The notes under the pieces were generated by a model. That model searched no databases. It saw only the letters and a list, made by a program, of their open reading frames with translations, and was not told the DNA's origin. From contig CALJUI010000484.1 in NCBI GenBank assembly GCA_937975735.1, forward strand, positions 1-6,222: DNA of 6,222 bases, given 5' to 3'. Below, piece by piece: positions 1-6,222 of the stretch. Numbering within the stretch: position 1 is the stretch's first letter; each line of letters begins with the position of its first letter. The position numbers were made by a program, and so were the translations under genes. The stretch is from an uncultured Rubrivivax sp. GTDB lineage: Bacteria; Pseudomonadota; Gammaproteobacteria; Burkholderiales; Burkholderiaceae_C.

Positions 1-251
1 AGCAGCGCGTCGCGGTGGCGCGCGCGCTGATCGGCGCGCCCGAGCTCCTGATCGCCGACGAGCCGACCTCGGCGCTCGACGCCGGGCGGCGCGACGCCTT
101 CCTCGACCTGCTCGGCCGCGAGTGCCGCGCCGCCGGCAGCGCGCTGCTGTTCGTCAGCCACGACGCCGGGCTGGCGCCGCACTTCGACCGCGTGCTCGAG
201 CTGCCGGCGCTGAATCGCGCCGCGGCCGACGCGCCGGAGGCCGCGGCATGA
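1..251 (+). CDS. ABC transporter ATP-binding protein, C-terminal part (5' end outside window)
   Basis: The reading frame is open from base 3 and ends at TGA 249-251, leaving 82 residues of a nucleotide-binding subunit. Seen: the tail of the ABC signature region (QRVAVARAL), Walker B LLIADEP (45-65) with the catalytic Glu, the D-loop SALD just after it, and the H-loop LLFVSHD with its His at 159-161. The Walker A, Q-loop and LSGG core must lie upstream. Family knowledge: this subunit hydrolyses ATP at the inner-membrane cytoplasmic face and drives its partner permease, in the LolD/MacB-like class that pairs with FtsX-type permeases. The stop overlaps the permease start (ATGA, 248-251), so the two are almost certainly translated together. 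A GTG at 15 is internal to the conserved domain and is not the true start. The short tail after the H-loop is Ala-rich and unremarkable. Substrate cannot be read from this fragment. Confidence 0.95.
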   Translation, partial: QRVAVARALIGAPELLIADEPTSALDAGRRDAFLDLLGRECRAAGSALLFVSHDAGLAPHFDRVLELPALNRAAADAPEAAA

Positions 252-1522
252 AGGCGCTGCTGACGCTGGCCGCGCGCAGCGCCTGGCACCGGCGCTTCGG
301 CCTCGCGCTGGTGGTGGCCTGCGTGGCGCTGGCCACGCTGCTGCTGTGGGGCGTCGAGCGCGTGCGCCACGACGCGCGCGCCGGATTCTCGAACGCGGTG
401 TCGGGCACCGACCTCGTGGTCGGCGCGCGCGGCGGCAGCGTGCAGCTGATGCTGTACGCGGTGTTCCGCATCGGCAGCGCGACGAACACCATTCGCTGGC
501 GCAGCGTGCAGGCGCTGGCGGCCGACCCCGCCGTCGCGTGGGTGGTGCCGATCTCGCTCGGCGACAGCCACCGCGGCTATCCCGTCGTCGGCACCGACGG
601 CGGCTACTTCCGCCACTTCCGCTACGGCGAGCAGCGGCCGCTGGCCTTGCGCGAGGGCCGCGCGTTTGTCGACGGCCCGGCGGGTGTGTTCGAGGCCGTG
701 CTCGGCGCCGAGGTCGCCGCTCGGCTGGGCTACGGCCTCGGCCATGCGCTGGTGCTGGCGCACGGCAGCGGCGAGTTCAGCGCCAACGACCACGCCGACA
801 AGCCCTTCACCGTCGTCGGCGTGCTGGCACCGACCGGCACGCCGGTGGACCGCAGCGTGCACATCTCGCTGGCCGGCATGCAGGCGATTCACCTCGACTG
901 GATCGCCGGCGCGCCGCTGCCGGGGATGGCGGTGCCGGCCGACCGCGTGCACGAGCACGACCTGACGCCGCGCCAGGTGACGGCGGCGCTGGTCGGGCTG
1001 AAGTCGCGCGCGGCGGTGTTCTCGGTCCAGCGCCGGATCGCCGAGTTCTCGGAAGAGCCGCTGATGGCGGTGCTGCCCGGCGTCGCGCTCGACGAGCTGT
1101 GGCAGGCGGTCGGCCTGGGCGAGCGCGCGCTGCTGGCGATGGCGGCGCTGGTCGCGCTGGTCAGCCTCGCCGGGCTGGTGGCCGTGGTGGTCACCGGGCT
1201 CGAGCAGCGGCGGCGCGAGCTGGCGGTGCTGCGCGCGGTCGGCGCCGGGCCGCGCACGGTGTTCGCGCTGCTGGTCACCGAGGGCCTGCTGGTGACGGCC
1301 GCCGGCGCCGCACTCGGCGCGCTGATCGCCAGCGCCGCCGTCGCGCTGGGGGCCGACGCAGTGCAGGCGCACTTCGGCCTCACGCTGAGCTCGGGATGGC
1401 CCACCATGGTCCAATGGCAATGGTTGGGCGCGGTGCTGGCCGCCGGCACGCTGGCCAGCGTGCTGCCGGGCTGGCGCGCCTACCGGTTGAGCCTGGCCGA
1501 AGGTCTGATGCCGCGCGCCTGA
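248..1522 (+). CDS. ABC transporter permease, FtsX/MacB-like
   Basis: The protein has 424 residues, with ATG at 248 overlapping the ATPase stop and GGAGG at 236-240, seven bases upstream. The frame stays open upstream to 122, but that part overlaps the ATPase and is Arg-rich, so it was excluded. Architecture seen: one N-terminal membrane segment (about residues 17-36), a large extracytoplasmic domain (about 40-290), then three membrane segments (about 294-318, 336-366, 391-412). This is the MacB_PCD plus FtsX layout and near its usual length. Other family-like stretches are DLVVGARGG early in the periplasmic domain and EQRRRELAVLRAVGAGPRTV after the second membrane segment, the usual coupling loop to the ATPase. 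A short H-E-H-D motif (His235, His237) precedes LTPRQVTAALVGLKSR, possibly a metal contact (inference). With its ATPase it should work as a mechanotransmission or export-type transporter; the substrate is not determined. The downstream DUF3299 gene suggests a metal-related cassette. Confidence 0.93.
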   Translation: MKALLTLAARSAWHRRFGLALVVACVALATLLLWGVERVRHDARAGFSNAVSGTDLVVGARGGSVQLMLYAVFRIGSATNTIRWRSVQALAADPAVAWVVPISLGDSHRGYPVVGTDGGYFRHFRYGEQRPLALREGRAFVDGPAGVFEAVLGAEVAARLGYGLGHALVLAHGSGEFSANDHADKPFTVVGVLAPTGTPVDRSVHISLAGMQAIHLDWIAGAPLPGMAVPADRVHEHDLTPRQVTAALVGLKSRAAVFSVQRRIAEFSEEPLMAVLPGVALDELWQAVGLGERALLAMAALVALVSLAGLVAVVVTGLEQRRRELAVLRAVGAGPRTVFALLVTEGLLVTAAGAALGALIASAAVALGADAVQAHFGLTLSSGWPTMVQWQWLGAVLAAGTLASVLPGWRAYRLSLAEGLMPRA

Positions 1523-1525
1523 GGA
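1521..1525 (+). promoter_or_regulatory. Shine-Dalgarno site for the DUF3299 gene
   Basis: GAGGA begins within the permease stop codon (TGA 1520-1522 reads on as TGAGGA) and lies nine bases before ATG 1535. It supports ATG 1535 over the in-frame ATG at 1541 and implies reinitiation or coupling with the permease. Confidence 0.6.
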
Positions 1526-1534
1526 CTGTCCACG

Positions 1535-2083
1535 ATGCCGATGACCCCGATCTCCCGCCGCCACTGGATGGCCGCCGCGCTGGCGGCAGCCTGGCTGCCG
1601 GCCGCCGCGCAGGCGGCGCGCACGATCAACTGGGACGCCTTGGTGCCCAAGGACTGGGACCCGCTGAAGGACCTGCGGGCGCTGATGCCGGACCAGTCGC
1701 CCGGCCGCATCGCCGAAGGCAGCCCGGCCGAGGCGAAGATGATGCTCGAGCTGCGCCGGCTCTGGGATGCCGCGCCGACGGTGGCCGAGCTGGCCGGCCA
1801 GCGGCTGCGCCTGCCCGGCTACGTGGTGCCGCTGGAGCGCGCCGGCGAGCAGCTCAAGGAGTTCCTGCTGGTGCCCTATTTCGGTGCCTGCATCCACAGC
1901 CCGCCGCCGCCGGCCAACCAGATCGTGCTGGTCTCGCTGGCCAAGCCGATGCCGCTGCGCACGATGGACACGGTGTGGGTCACCGGCACGCTGCGGATCG
2001 ACCGCAGCGACTCGCCGATGGGCGTCAGCGGCTACCGCCTCGAGCAGGCGCGCAGCGAGGCGTATCAGGCCGAGCGGCGCTGA
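1535..2083 (+). CDS. Exported DUF3299 domain protein
   Basis: This is a 182-residue protein of the DUF3299 family, a small periplasmic or lipoprotein-like family often found next to ABC transporters. Seen: a cleavable signal with a basic start (SRRHWM), an Ala/Leu/Trp hydrophobic core (residues 12-24) and a likely cleavage site after AQA (residue 27). No lipobox Cys is present. The RR pair followed by bulky hydrophobics loosely resembles a Tat motif. The mature part carries the family core: GYVVPLE (95-101), EFLLVPYFGACIH (109-121, with the single conserved-looking Cys119), PPPPANQIV (123-131), then a beta-rich VWVTGTLRI and a C-terminal GVSGYRL. Length is normal for the family. The gene lies 12 nt after the permease stop, so it is very probably co-transcribed and acts with the transporter outside the inner membrane. 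Its biochemical function is unknown. Involvement in metal handling is inferred from similar zinc-regulated clusters recalled from other bacteria. Confidence 0.9.
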   Translation: MPMTPISRRHWMAAALAAAWLPAAAQAARTINWDALVPKDWDPLKDLRALMPDQSPGRIAEGSPAEAKMMLELRRLWDAAPTVAELAGQRLRLPGYVVPLERAGEQLKEFLLVPYFGACIHSPPPPANQIVLVSLAKPMPLRTMDTVWVTGTLRIDRSDSPMGVSGYRLEQARSEAYQAERR

Positions 2084-2105
2084 GCGGCGAGGGCCAGGTC
2101 GAACG

Positions 2106-4727
2106 TCAGGCCCGAACCCGCGCCACCAACCCCCTCAGTGCCCGATTGACCGGGTTGCGTTCCAGGAACCCGTCCCGGAAGGGCTCGGGCACATGAAGCG
2201 TGGCGGTCTCGTCGAGCCATTGGGCCCCGCGCTTCAGCACCGCCGCTGCACCGGCCTCGTCGCCGGCCGCCTGCAGCGCGCGCGCGGCGTGCAGCCACAG
2301 CTCCGCCGGCAGCAGCGCGGTGGTCTGCCGCGCCTCGGCCAACGCGAGGGCCTCGAGCGCCTCGCGTTTCGCCCGCCCCGCATCGACGGCCAACGCCGCC
2401 TCGGCGGCGCGCACACGCGTCGCCAGCACCGTGCCAAGGTGTCCGATGCGCTCGGCCGCCGCCCGCACGGCGTCCAGCTCGGCCAGCCCCGCAACCGGCT
2501 CCAGCGTCTGCGCCAGGTCGATGCGCAGCGGCAGTTCCAGGTCGGGCCGCTCGCCGGGGTCGATCGACGCCAGCACCGTGGCCAGCGCGGCGTGTGCACG
2601 CTCGACCGCGGCGCCGTCGCCCAGGCCGGCGCGCGCCCAGGCCCAGGTCAGCCGCGCGTGGGCAACGCGCGCCGACACATTCAGCGTGTCCTCCACGGCC
2701 ACGGCATCGAGCAACTGGCGCACGCGCGCCCACTGGCCCAGGTGCCACCAGCATTGCGCGGTGCGCAGCTTCGCGTTCGGGACATGGCCCTCCTGGTACT
2801 GGCGCACCGACTGCAGGCCGGCCTCGGCCTGTGCCAGCGCCGGCCCGTAGCGGCCCAGCGCGCTCAGGCACAGCGCGCGCAGCAGCTGCAGGGTTCCCGA
2901 ACCGCCGCCGAAGTCGTCGTACATCGCGATGATCTGCTGCCCCTGCTGAAGCAGCCGCTCGGCCTCGACGATGTCGCCGGCATCGATGCGATTGCAGGCG
3001 TGGTTGCCGCAGGCCACGGCCGCATTGCTGACGTTGCCGCTGCGGTGCGCGCACTCGAAGCCCAGCCGGTGGTGCGGCAGCGCGTCGTCGAGTTGACCGA
3101 CGTTGTCGTAGCCGACACCCAGCGTGCCGTGCAACTCGCTCTTCAGCGCATCGTCGCCGTTCGCCTCGACCCAGGCCGAACAGGCCTCGAGGTAGGGGAG
3201 CGCTTCGCGCGGACGGTGCCCGGTCATCAGGCTGCTGCCGATCTCGATCTGGCAGCGCGCCAGCAGCGCCGGGTCGCCCAGCCGGACCAGTTCGGGCATC
3301 AACGACTGCGCCAGCCGCAGCGAGGCGTCGCAGTCCACGTGCTGGCGCAGCAGGTTGGCCCGCTGCAGTTTCGCGTCCAGGCGCTGCGCGGGTGTCGCGG
3401 CGAGCGCGTCGAGCCGGTCGCAGTACGCCAGTGCAGTATCGATTTCGGAGTGCACATTCGTGTACTCCTCGGCCGCGCGCATCATCGTCGCGAAGGCCGC
3501 CTCACGCTGGCCCTCGTTGGCTTCGATCGCGCTCTTGCGCTCCAGGAACGCGATGTAGTCCTTGGCGCGGAAGGCGCGGCGGGCAGCCTGTGCCGCCTGG
3601 TCGAGCCAAGGCAGCGCCCGTGCGCCGGTGCCGGCCGCTTCCCAGTGAGCGGCGATACGCGCCGGCTCGCCGCCATGCTGCTCCAGCCACATCGCCACCT
3701 GGCCGTGGGTGTGCCGGGCGATCGCCTGCGGCACGCTGCCGTGCACCGCGTCGTGCACCAGATCGTGCGCGAACTGCGTGCCGCGCAGCACCTGCGCCGC
3801 CTCGAGTTCGTTCAGCGCATCGGCGAACTGCATTGCGCCGACGCCGAGCACGTGCTCGGCCAGCGCGATGCCGAAGTCCACGCCGGCGATGCTGGCCACC
3901 CGCGCCAGTGCCAGCGCGCCGGGCGAGAGCTGGGCCACCCGCCGCTCGATCAGCCGCCCGACCGACACCGGCCGGGGCAGGTGCTTCGTGTCGGCCAGCT
4001 GGGCCAACGTGCGCTCGACCCAGGCCTGCTTCAGTGTCTCCAGCACGAACAGCGGGTTGCCGCCGGTGCGCCGGCGCAGCCCCGGCGCCAGGGCCTTGCC
4101 GTCGACGCCGGGCAGGCCGAGCGAGTCGACCAGCGCGGCCAGCGCGGCCTCGTCCAGCGGCGCCAGCACGAGCGGGGCGAGCCGCGTCTGCTCGACCAGG
4201 CCGTCGTGCAGCGCCTGCACCGGCGAGCCGGCTTCGGCCGGGCGGTAGGCCAGCGCCCAGCGCAGCGCCGGCACGTCCTCGGCCTGCGCATCGCCCGGGT
4301 CGATCAGCGCGCCGAGCATCTCCAGGCTGGCTTCGTCGGCGAAGTGCAGGTCGTCGACGATCAGCCCCGTGAGCTTCGGCTGCGCGGCCAGCAGCTGGCG
4401 CAGCGCGCGCTGCAGTTGCAGGCGCTGGCCTTCGCCCGCCGGGCGCGCGCCTCCGGCATCGAACTCCGGCAGCACACGCGCGATCTCGCCGCGCGACGGC
4501 AGCACGAGCGCCTCGGACGCGGTGTCGGCCAGCGCGAGCACCGCACGCAGCAGCCGCGCCAGCGTCGCGAAAGGCACGCCGGCGTCGCCGGGCCGGCCGG
4601 CGGCGCGCACGACGCCGGGGTGGGCATCGATGAAGGTCTGCAGCAGCCGGGTCTTGCCCAGGCCCGCCTCGCCGATCACCGCGACGAACTGGCCGACCGC
4701 GAAGCCCTGCGCCAGCGCGGTGCGGCC
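2106..4727 (-). CDS. C-terminal part of the regulator: P-loop ATPase and TPR-like region
   Basis: About 873 residues read in the second frame. The 4727 edge is approximate: it marks where family-like sequence (GRTALAQGF) begins, not a start codon. Seen, numbering from that edge: Walker A GEAGLGKTR at about 19-27 (bases 4673-4647), Walker B LIVDDLHFAD at about 122-131 (4364 downward), GGNPLFVLETL at about 221-231, and FAHDLVHDAVHGSVP at about 318-332. All are hallmarks of AAA_16/STAND ATPases of the AfsR/MalT type. From about residue 350 to the end it is a long alpha-helical region with repeated Ala/Leu-rich helix pairs (for example HRPREALPYLEAC, GDIVEAERLLQQGQ, YGPALAQAEAGLQS), consistent with degenerate TPRs. 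The C-terminus ends RDGFLERNPVNRALRGL with no DNA-binding motif. The frame is uninterrupted across the whole stretch, so only the N-terminal junction is damaged. It ends 22 nt from the convergent DUF3299 gene. Confidence 0.82.
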   Translation of the reverse strand, partial: GRTALAQGFAVGQFVAVIGEAGLGKTRLLQTFIDAHPGVVRAAGRPGDAGVPFATLARLLRAVLALADTASEALVLPSRGEIARVLPEFDAGGARPAGEGQRLQLQRALRQLLAAQPKLTGLIVDDLHFADEASLEMLGALIDPGDAQAEDVPALRWALAYRPAEAGSPVQALHDGLVEQTRLAPLVLAPLDEAALAALVDSLGLPGVDGKALAPGLRRRTGGNPLFVLETLKQAWVERTLAQLADTKHLPRPVSVGRLIERRVAQLSPGALALARVASIAGVDFGIALAEHVLGVGAMQFADALNELEAAQVLRGTQFAHDLVHDAVHGSVPQAIARHTHGQVAMWLEQHGGEPARIAAHWEAAGTGARALPWLDQAAQAARRAFRAKDYIAFLERKSAIEANEGQREAAFATMMRAAEEYTNVHSEIDTALAYCDRLDALAATPAQRLDAKLQRANLLRQHVDCDASLRLAQSLMPELVRLGDPALLARCQIEIGSSLMTGHRPREALPYLEACSAWVEANGDDALKSELHGTLGVGYDNVGQLDDALPHHRLGFECAHRSGNVSNAAVACGNHACNRIDAGDIVEAERLLQQGQQIIAMYDDFGGGSGTLQLLRALCLSALGRYGPALAQAEAGLQSVRQYQEGHVPNAKLRTAQCWWHLGQWARVRQLLDAVAVEDTLNVSARVAHARLTWAWARAGLGDGAAVERAHAALATVLASIDPGERPDLELPLRIDLAQTLEPVAGLAELDAVRAAAERIGHLGTVLATRVRAAEAALAVDAGRAKREALEALALAEARQTTALLPAELWLHAARALQAAGDEAGAAAVLKRGAQWLDETATLHVPEPFRDGFLERNPVNRALRGLVARVRA

Positions 4728-5404
4728 ACCGTGCCGGCCTCGAGGGTGGCCAGCAGGGCCAGCGTCTCCGCCGAGGGCCGGGCGCCGATCTCGTCCTTCA
4801 GCACCTGCTCGCAGCGGTCGAAGGCGAGCAGCGCGGCGGCGCGGTCGCCGGCCAGGTAGTGCAGCCGGATCAGCCGGCGGTGGGCCTCCTCCGAAAGCGG
4901 CTCCAGCGCCAGCAACTCCTGCGCGTGGGCGAGCGCGTCGGGCCAGTCGCCGGCGGCCTCGGCCATCTGCGCGAGCTCGGTCAGCGACTGCCGCAGCCGC
5001 GTCTGGCGCCGCCGGCGCTGCTGCGCCAGCCAGTCGGCGAACTCGCCGGCGGCCACTGCCGGGCCGTCGCCGAGCACCTGGTCGGCCTGCTCGAGGTCGT
5101 GCGTGACGCCGTCGGCCAGCGCCAGCGTGGTGCTGCCGGCGACGAGCTCGACGCCGATCTGCTTGCGCAGCTGGAACAGGCGCTGGCGCAGCGCGTTGCG
5201 CGCGGCGTCGGCATCGCTGTCGGGCCACAGCAGCGTGGCCAGCCGCGCCCGCGGCGTCGGCCCCTCGAGCGCCAGCCAGGCCAGCAGCGCCGCGTCGCGC
5301 GGCGCGAGCGGGAGGCGGGCACCGCCGTCGGCTTGGGCAAAGGCACTGGCGGACAGCGTCAGGTGCATCGAGCGGCAGGCCGTCGGCGGATGGGGTGCGT
5401 CCAT
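4676..5404 (-). CDS. N-terminal part of the regulator: winged HTH plus BTAD domain
   Basis: The 242-codon piece begins with MDAPHPP. A second in-frame ATG at 5368-5366 (MHLTLSA) is where homology-like sequence begins, but it has no visible SD; ATG 5404 fits the tight operon spacing with a weak GTGAG upstream. Residues about 14-95 look like the OmpR/SARP-type winged helix: LAPRDAALLAWLALEG, then LATLLWP, then RNALRQRLFQLRKQIG as the likely recognition-helix region. Residues about 106-222 form a BTAD-like helical domain, with a paired-helix pattern including DWPDALAHAQELLALEPL, EEAHRRLIRLHYLAGDRAAALLAFDRCEQVL and the typical closing stretch around RPSAETLALL. After about residue 226 the sequence turns into an Arg/Ser-rich run (RWRRASRSASSSR) before the stop, which is the out-of-frame readthrough of the ATPase-coding DNA. 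If translated as it stands, it would be a free DNA-binding/BTAD protein of small-SARP size. Confidence 0.8.
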   Translation of the reverse strand: MDAPHPPTACRSMHLTLSASAFAQADGGARLPLAPRDAALLAWLALEGPTPRARLATLLWPDSDADAARNALRQRLFQLRKQIGVELVAGSTTLALADGVTHDLEQADQVLGDGPAVAAGEFADWLAQQRRRRQTRLRQSLTELAQMAEAAGDWPDALAHAQELLALEPLSEEAHRRLIRLHYLAGDRAAALLAFDRCEQVLKDEIGARPSAETLALLATLEAGTVAAPRWRRASRSASSSR

Positions 5405-5412
5405 GCTAACGC

Positions 5413-5910
5413 TCACGGGGCCACCTGCAGGCCCCACCACATCTGGGTGGCCTGCGGCGCGAGCCGGTTGAAGGCCTCGTCGCTGCTGGCGACGAAGACC
5501 ACCATCACGAAGCGGCCCTGACGGCCGTGCGCCAGGAAGGACATGTAGCGCGGCCCGCCCTGGCTGGCGTAGCTGGCGAAGTGCGCGGCGTAGGCACCGG
5601 CTTCGGTGCGGCCGGCCTGCAGCGGCACCGCCTGCGGTCGCAGCAGCCCCCAGTGCGCCTCGAGCGCCGCGCGTTCGGCGGCGAACTGCGCGTCGAAGTC
5701 GGCGGCCAGCGGCTTGGGCGGCAGCAGCAGCGCCTGCACCGTGCCAGCCGGTTCGGCGCTCGGCACCAGCGTGTCGACGCCGTCCTCGACGCTGCGCGTC
5801 CAGCCGCCGGGCGGCGTCAGCTGATAGACGCTCTGCTGCGACCGGGCCAGCCCGGCGGCGCCGACGACGAGCAGCGCGAACGCGATCGCGCGCCGGAGCG
5901 CCGGGGTCAT
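5413..5910 (-). CDS. Exported protein of unknown function
   Basis: This 165-residue protein belongs to no family I recognise with certainty. ATG 5910-5908 overlaps the stop of the preceding gene (ATGA) and has an excellent GGAGG SD. The N-terminus is a classic Sec signal: basic LRR at 5-7, hydrophobic core AIAFALLVVGAAGLA, probable cleavage after ARS near residue 24. No lipobox Cys and no further membrane segment are seen, and the mature part lacks cysteine, so it is probably soluble and periplasmic. The mature part is a compact mixed alpha/beta domain opening YQLTPPGGWTRS, with a central helix rich in Ala and Glu (about 65-90) and closing strands GRFVMVVFVASSDEAFNRL. The pattern recalls PsbP/Mog1-like small domains, but this is a guess. 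It sits directly before the SARP-type regulator in the operon, so it may be part of the process that regulator controls. Confidence 0.85.
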   Translation of the reverse strand: MTPALRRAIAFALLVVGAAGLARSQQSVYQLTPPGGWTRSVEDGVDTLVPSAEPAGTVQALLLPPKPLAADFDAQFAAERAALEAHWGLLRPQAVPLQAGRTEAGAYAAHFASYASQGGPRYMSFLAHGRQGRFVMVVFVASSDEAFNRLAPQATQMWWGLQVAP

Positions 5911-6222
5911 CGCACCCTCCCGTCGCGCAGGCCGATGCGCTGCTCGCCGGCGGCGCTGCGCAGCACGGCTTCGTCGCCTTCGAAGCGTGCGTCCTCGCCG
6001 GCGCCGGCAAGCTCGATCGTGCGCTGCGCCTCGCAGCGCTCGAGGTCGATCGACATCGCCGCGAACTGTGGGGCCCCGCGCAGCTTGGTGAAGGCCACCG
6101 CCCAGCGGCCGTCGGGCGAATGCACGACCTGCTGGGCGCGGAACTCGCCCAGCGCCAGGTGCTGCCGCGGCAGCGCGTCGGCGCCGCTGACCAGCGTGAG
6201 CGCCTGGCGGTCCGGCGCGGGC
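5907..6222 (-). CDS. Hypothetical protein, C-terminal part (5' end outside window)
   Basis: The frame is open from the window edge to TGA 5909-5907, giving the last 104 or so residues of a protein I do not recognise. A GTG at 6125-6123 could serve as a start, but the frame continues without a stop upstream with equally gene-like codon use (QALTLVSGADALPRQHLALG), so the gene very likely begins beyond the edge. Seen: SPDGRWAVAF, which resembles the SPDG(R/K)W strand motif of PD40/WD40-like beta-propeller blades, followed by short alternating strands and acidic turns and a basic end (LRDGRVR). No membrane segment is visible in this part. Its stop overlaps the start of the exported 165-aa protein (ATGA), so it is the upstream member of the same operon. 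A propeller-type or other beta-rich protein is a possibility only. Confidence 0.75.
   Translation of the reverse strand, partial: PAPDRQALTLVSGADALPRQHLALGEFRAQQVVHSPDGRWAVAFTKLRGAPQFAAMSIDLERCEAQRTIELAGAGEDARFEGDEAVLRSAAGEQRIGLRDGRVR
5916..5920 (-). promoter_or_regulatory. Strong Shine-Dalgarno site for the exported protein
   Basis: On the minus strand GGAGG lies five bases before ATG 5910, within the end of the upstream coding sequence. It fixes that start and supports translational coupling. Confidence 0.7.

Larger units (their letters stand above)
2106..5404 (-). pseudogene. SARP/BTAD-STAND ATPase-TPR transcriptional regulator, broken by a frameshift
   Basis: This is one large regulator gene of about 1,100 codons, read right to left and third in its operon. 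It starts at ATG 5404-5402, eight nt after the stop of the preceding gene, and ends at TGA 2108-2106. Residues 1 to about 225 are in one frame and the remaining 870 or so are in another. Neither half is complete alone: the first runs into a stop at 4678-4676, and the second has no credible start before its P-loop. Proteins of this build are large cytoplasmic regulators in which the P-loop/TPR part is thought to sense a signal and control the N-terminal DNA-binding part. Unlike MalT/LAL regulators, there is no C-terminal LuxR helix-turn-helix. The domain coding potential is intact on both sides of the break, so it is either a recent mutation or a sequencing/assembly error. The target genes are unknown; its own operon is a natural candidate. 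Confidence 0.8.

Noticed and set aside
122..247. Upstream in-frame extension of the permease
   Set aside because: This stretch is the ATPase gene read in another frame and is Arg-rich. ATG 248 has a proper SD and the operon-style ATGA overlap.
2091..2113. Inverted repeat GGGCC / GGCCC as a bidirectional terminator
   Set aside because: The stem is only 5 bp with a 13-nt loop, has no T-run on either side and overlaps the regulator stop codon; this is expected by chance in such GC-rich DNA.
2200..2850. Plus-strand Ser/Ala-rich open frame with signal-like start
   Set aside because: It lies fully inside the regulator's TPR-coding region, has no SD, and has amino-acid composition typical of an antisense shadow.
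4700..4745. Programmed ribosomal frameshift joining the two regulator halves
   Set aside because: No slippery heptamer of the X-XXY-YYZ kind is seen at the junction, and the ATPase lead-in residues appear to be missing, which fits a lesion better.
1767..4859. Long plus-strand open frame of about 1,030 codons antisense to the regulator
   Set aside because: Its translation is rich in Arg, Gln and Ala with no domain pattern, it overlaps the end of the DUF3299 gene, and it mirrors the regulator's codons. Stop-free antisense frames are expected at this GC content.
4740..5228. N-terminal extension of the ATPase frame up to 5228
   Set aside because: The translation is low-complexity Ala/Arg sequence antiparallel to nothing recognisable, whereas the other frame here encodes a clear winged HTH/BTAD domain.
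5405..6010. Upstream extension of the BTAD frame to 6010
   Set aside because: It overlaps the well-supported 165-aa exported protein and its translation is Arg/Ala-rich shadow sequence.

Overview
The window is very GC-rich (G or C at nearly every third codon position), densely coding DNA. The protein families and their wording suggest a betaproteobacterium, most likely Burkholderiales. This is inferred from composition and protein style; there is no rRNA or other taxonomic marker here. No tRNA, insertion sequence, CRISPR array or phage gene was seen.

Plus strand, 1-2083: the end of an ABC-transporter operon. It holds the C-terminal part of an ATP-binding subunit (cut by the window edge), an FtsX/MacB-type permease that starts inside the ATPase stop codon (ATGA overlap), and a small exported DUF3299 protein 12 nt further on. 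Tight spacing and good Shine-Dalgarno (SD) sequences indicate one translationally coupled unit whose promoter lies upstream of the window. As best I recall, the ATPase + permease + DUF3299 set resembles zinc-associated cassettes such as Vibrio zrgABCDE. A metal-related role is therefore plausible but not shown by this sequence.

Minus strand, 6222-2106: a second operon, read toward the first and ending 22 nt from it. In transcription order it holds the C-terminal part of an unrecognised protein (cut by the window edge), a 165-aa exported protein of unknown function, and a large regulator. The regulator combines a SARP-type winged helix-turn-helix and BTAD domain, a STAND-type P-loop ATPase and a long TPR-like helical region.

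The regulator is the most notable object. Its DNA-binding/BTAD half and its ATPase/TPR half are in different reading frames. The first frame ends at a stop at 4676-4678, and the ATPase frame becomes family-like from about 4727. The usual linker with a VGRE-type motif before the P-loop is missing, so the lesion looks like a small out-of-frame deletion or a sequencing/assembly error. If real, it separates the DNA-binding domain from its sensor/ATPase. I found no convincing undescribed system. The items most worth checking are this split regulator, the transporter-DUF3299 cassette and the unknown exported protein upstream of the regulator.
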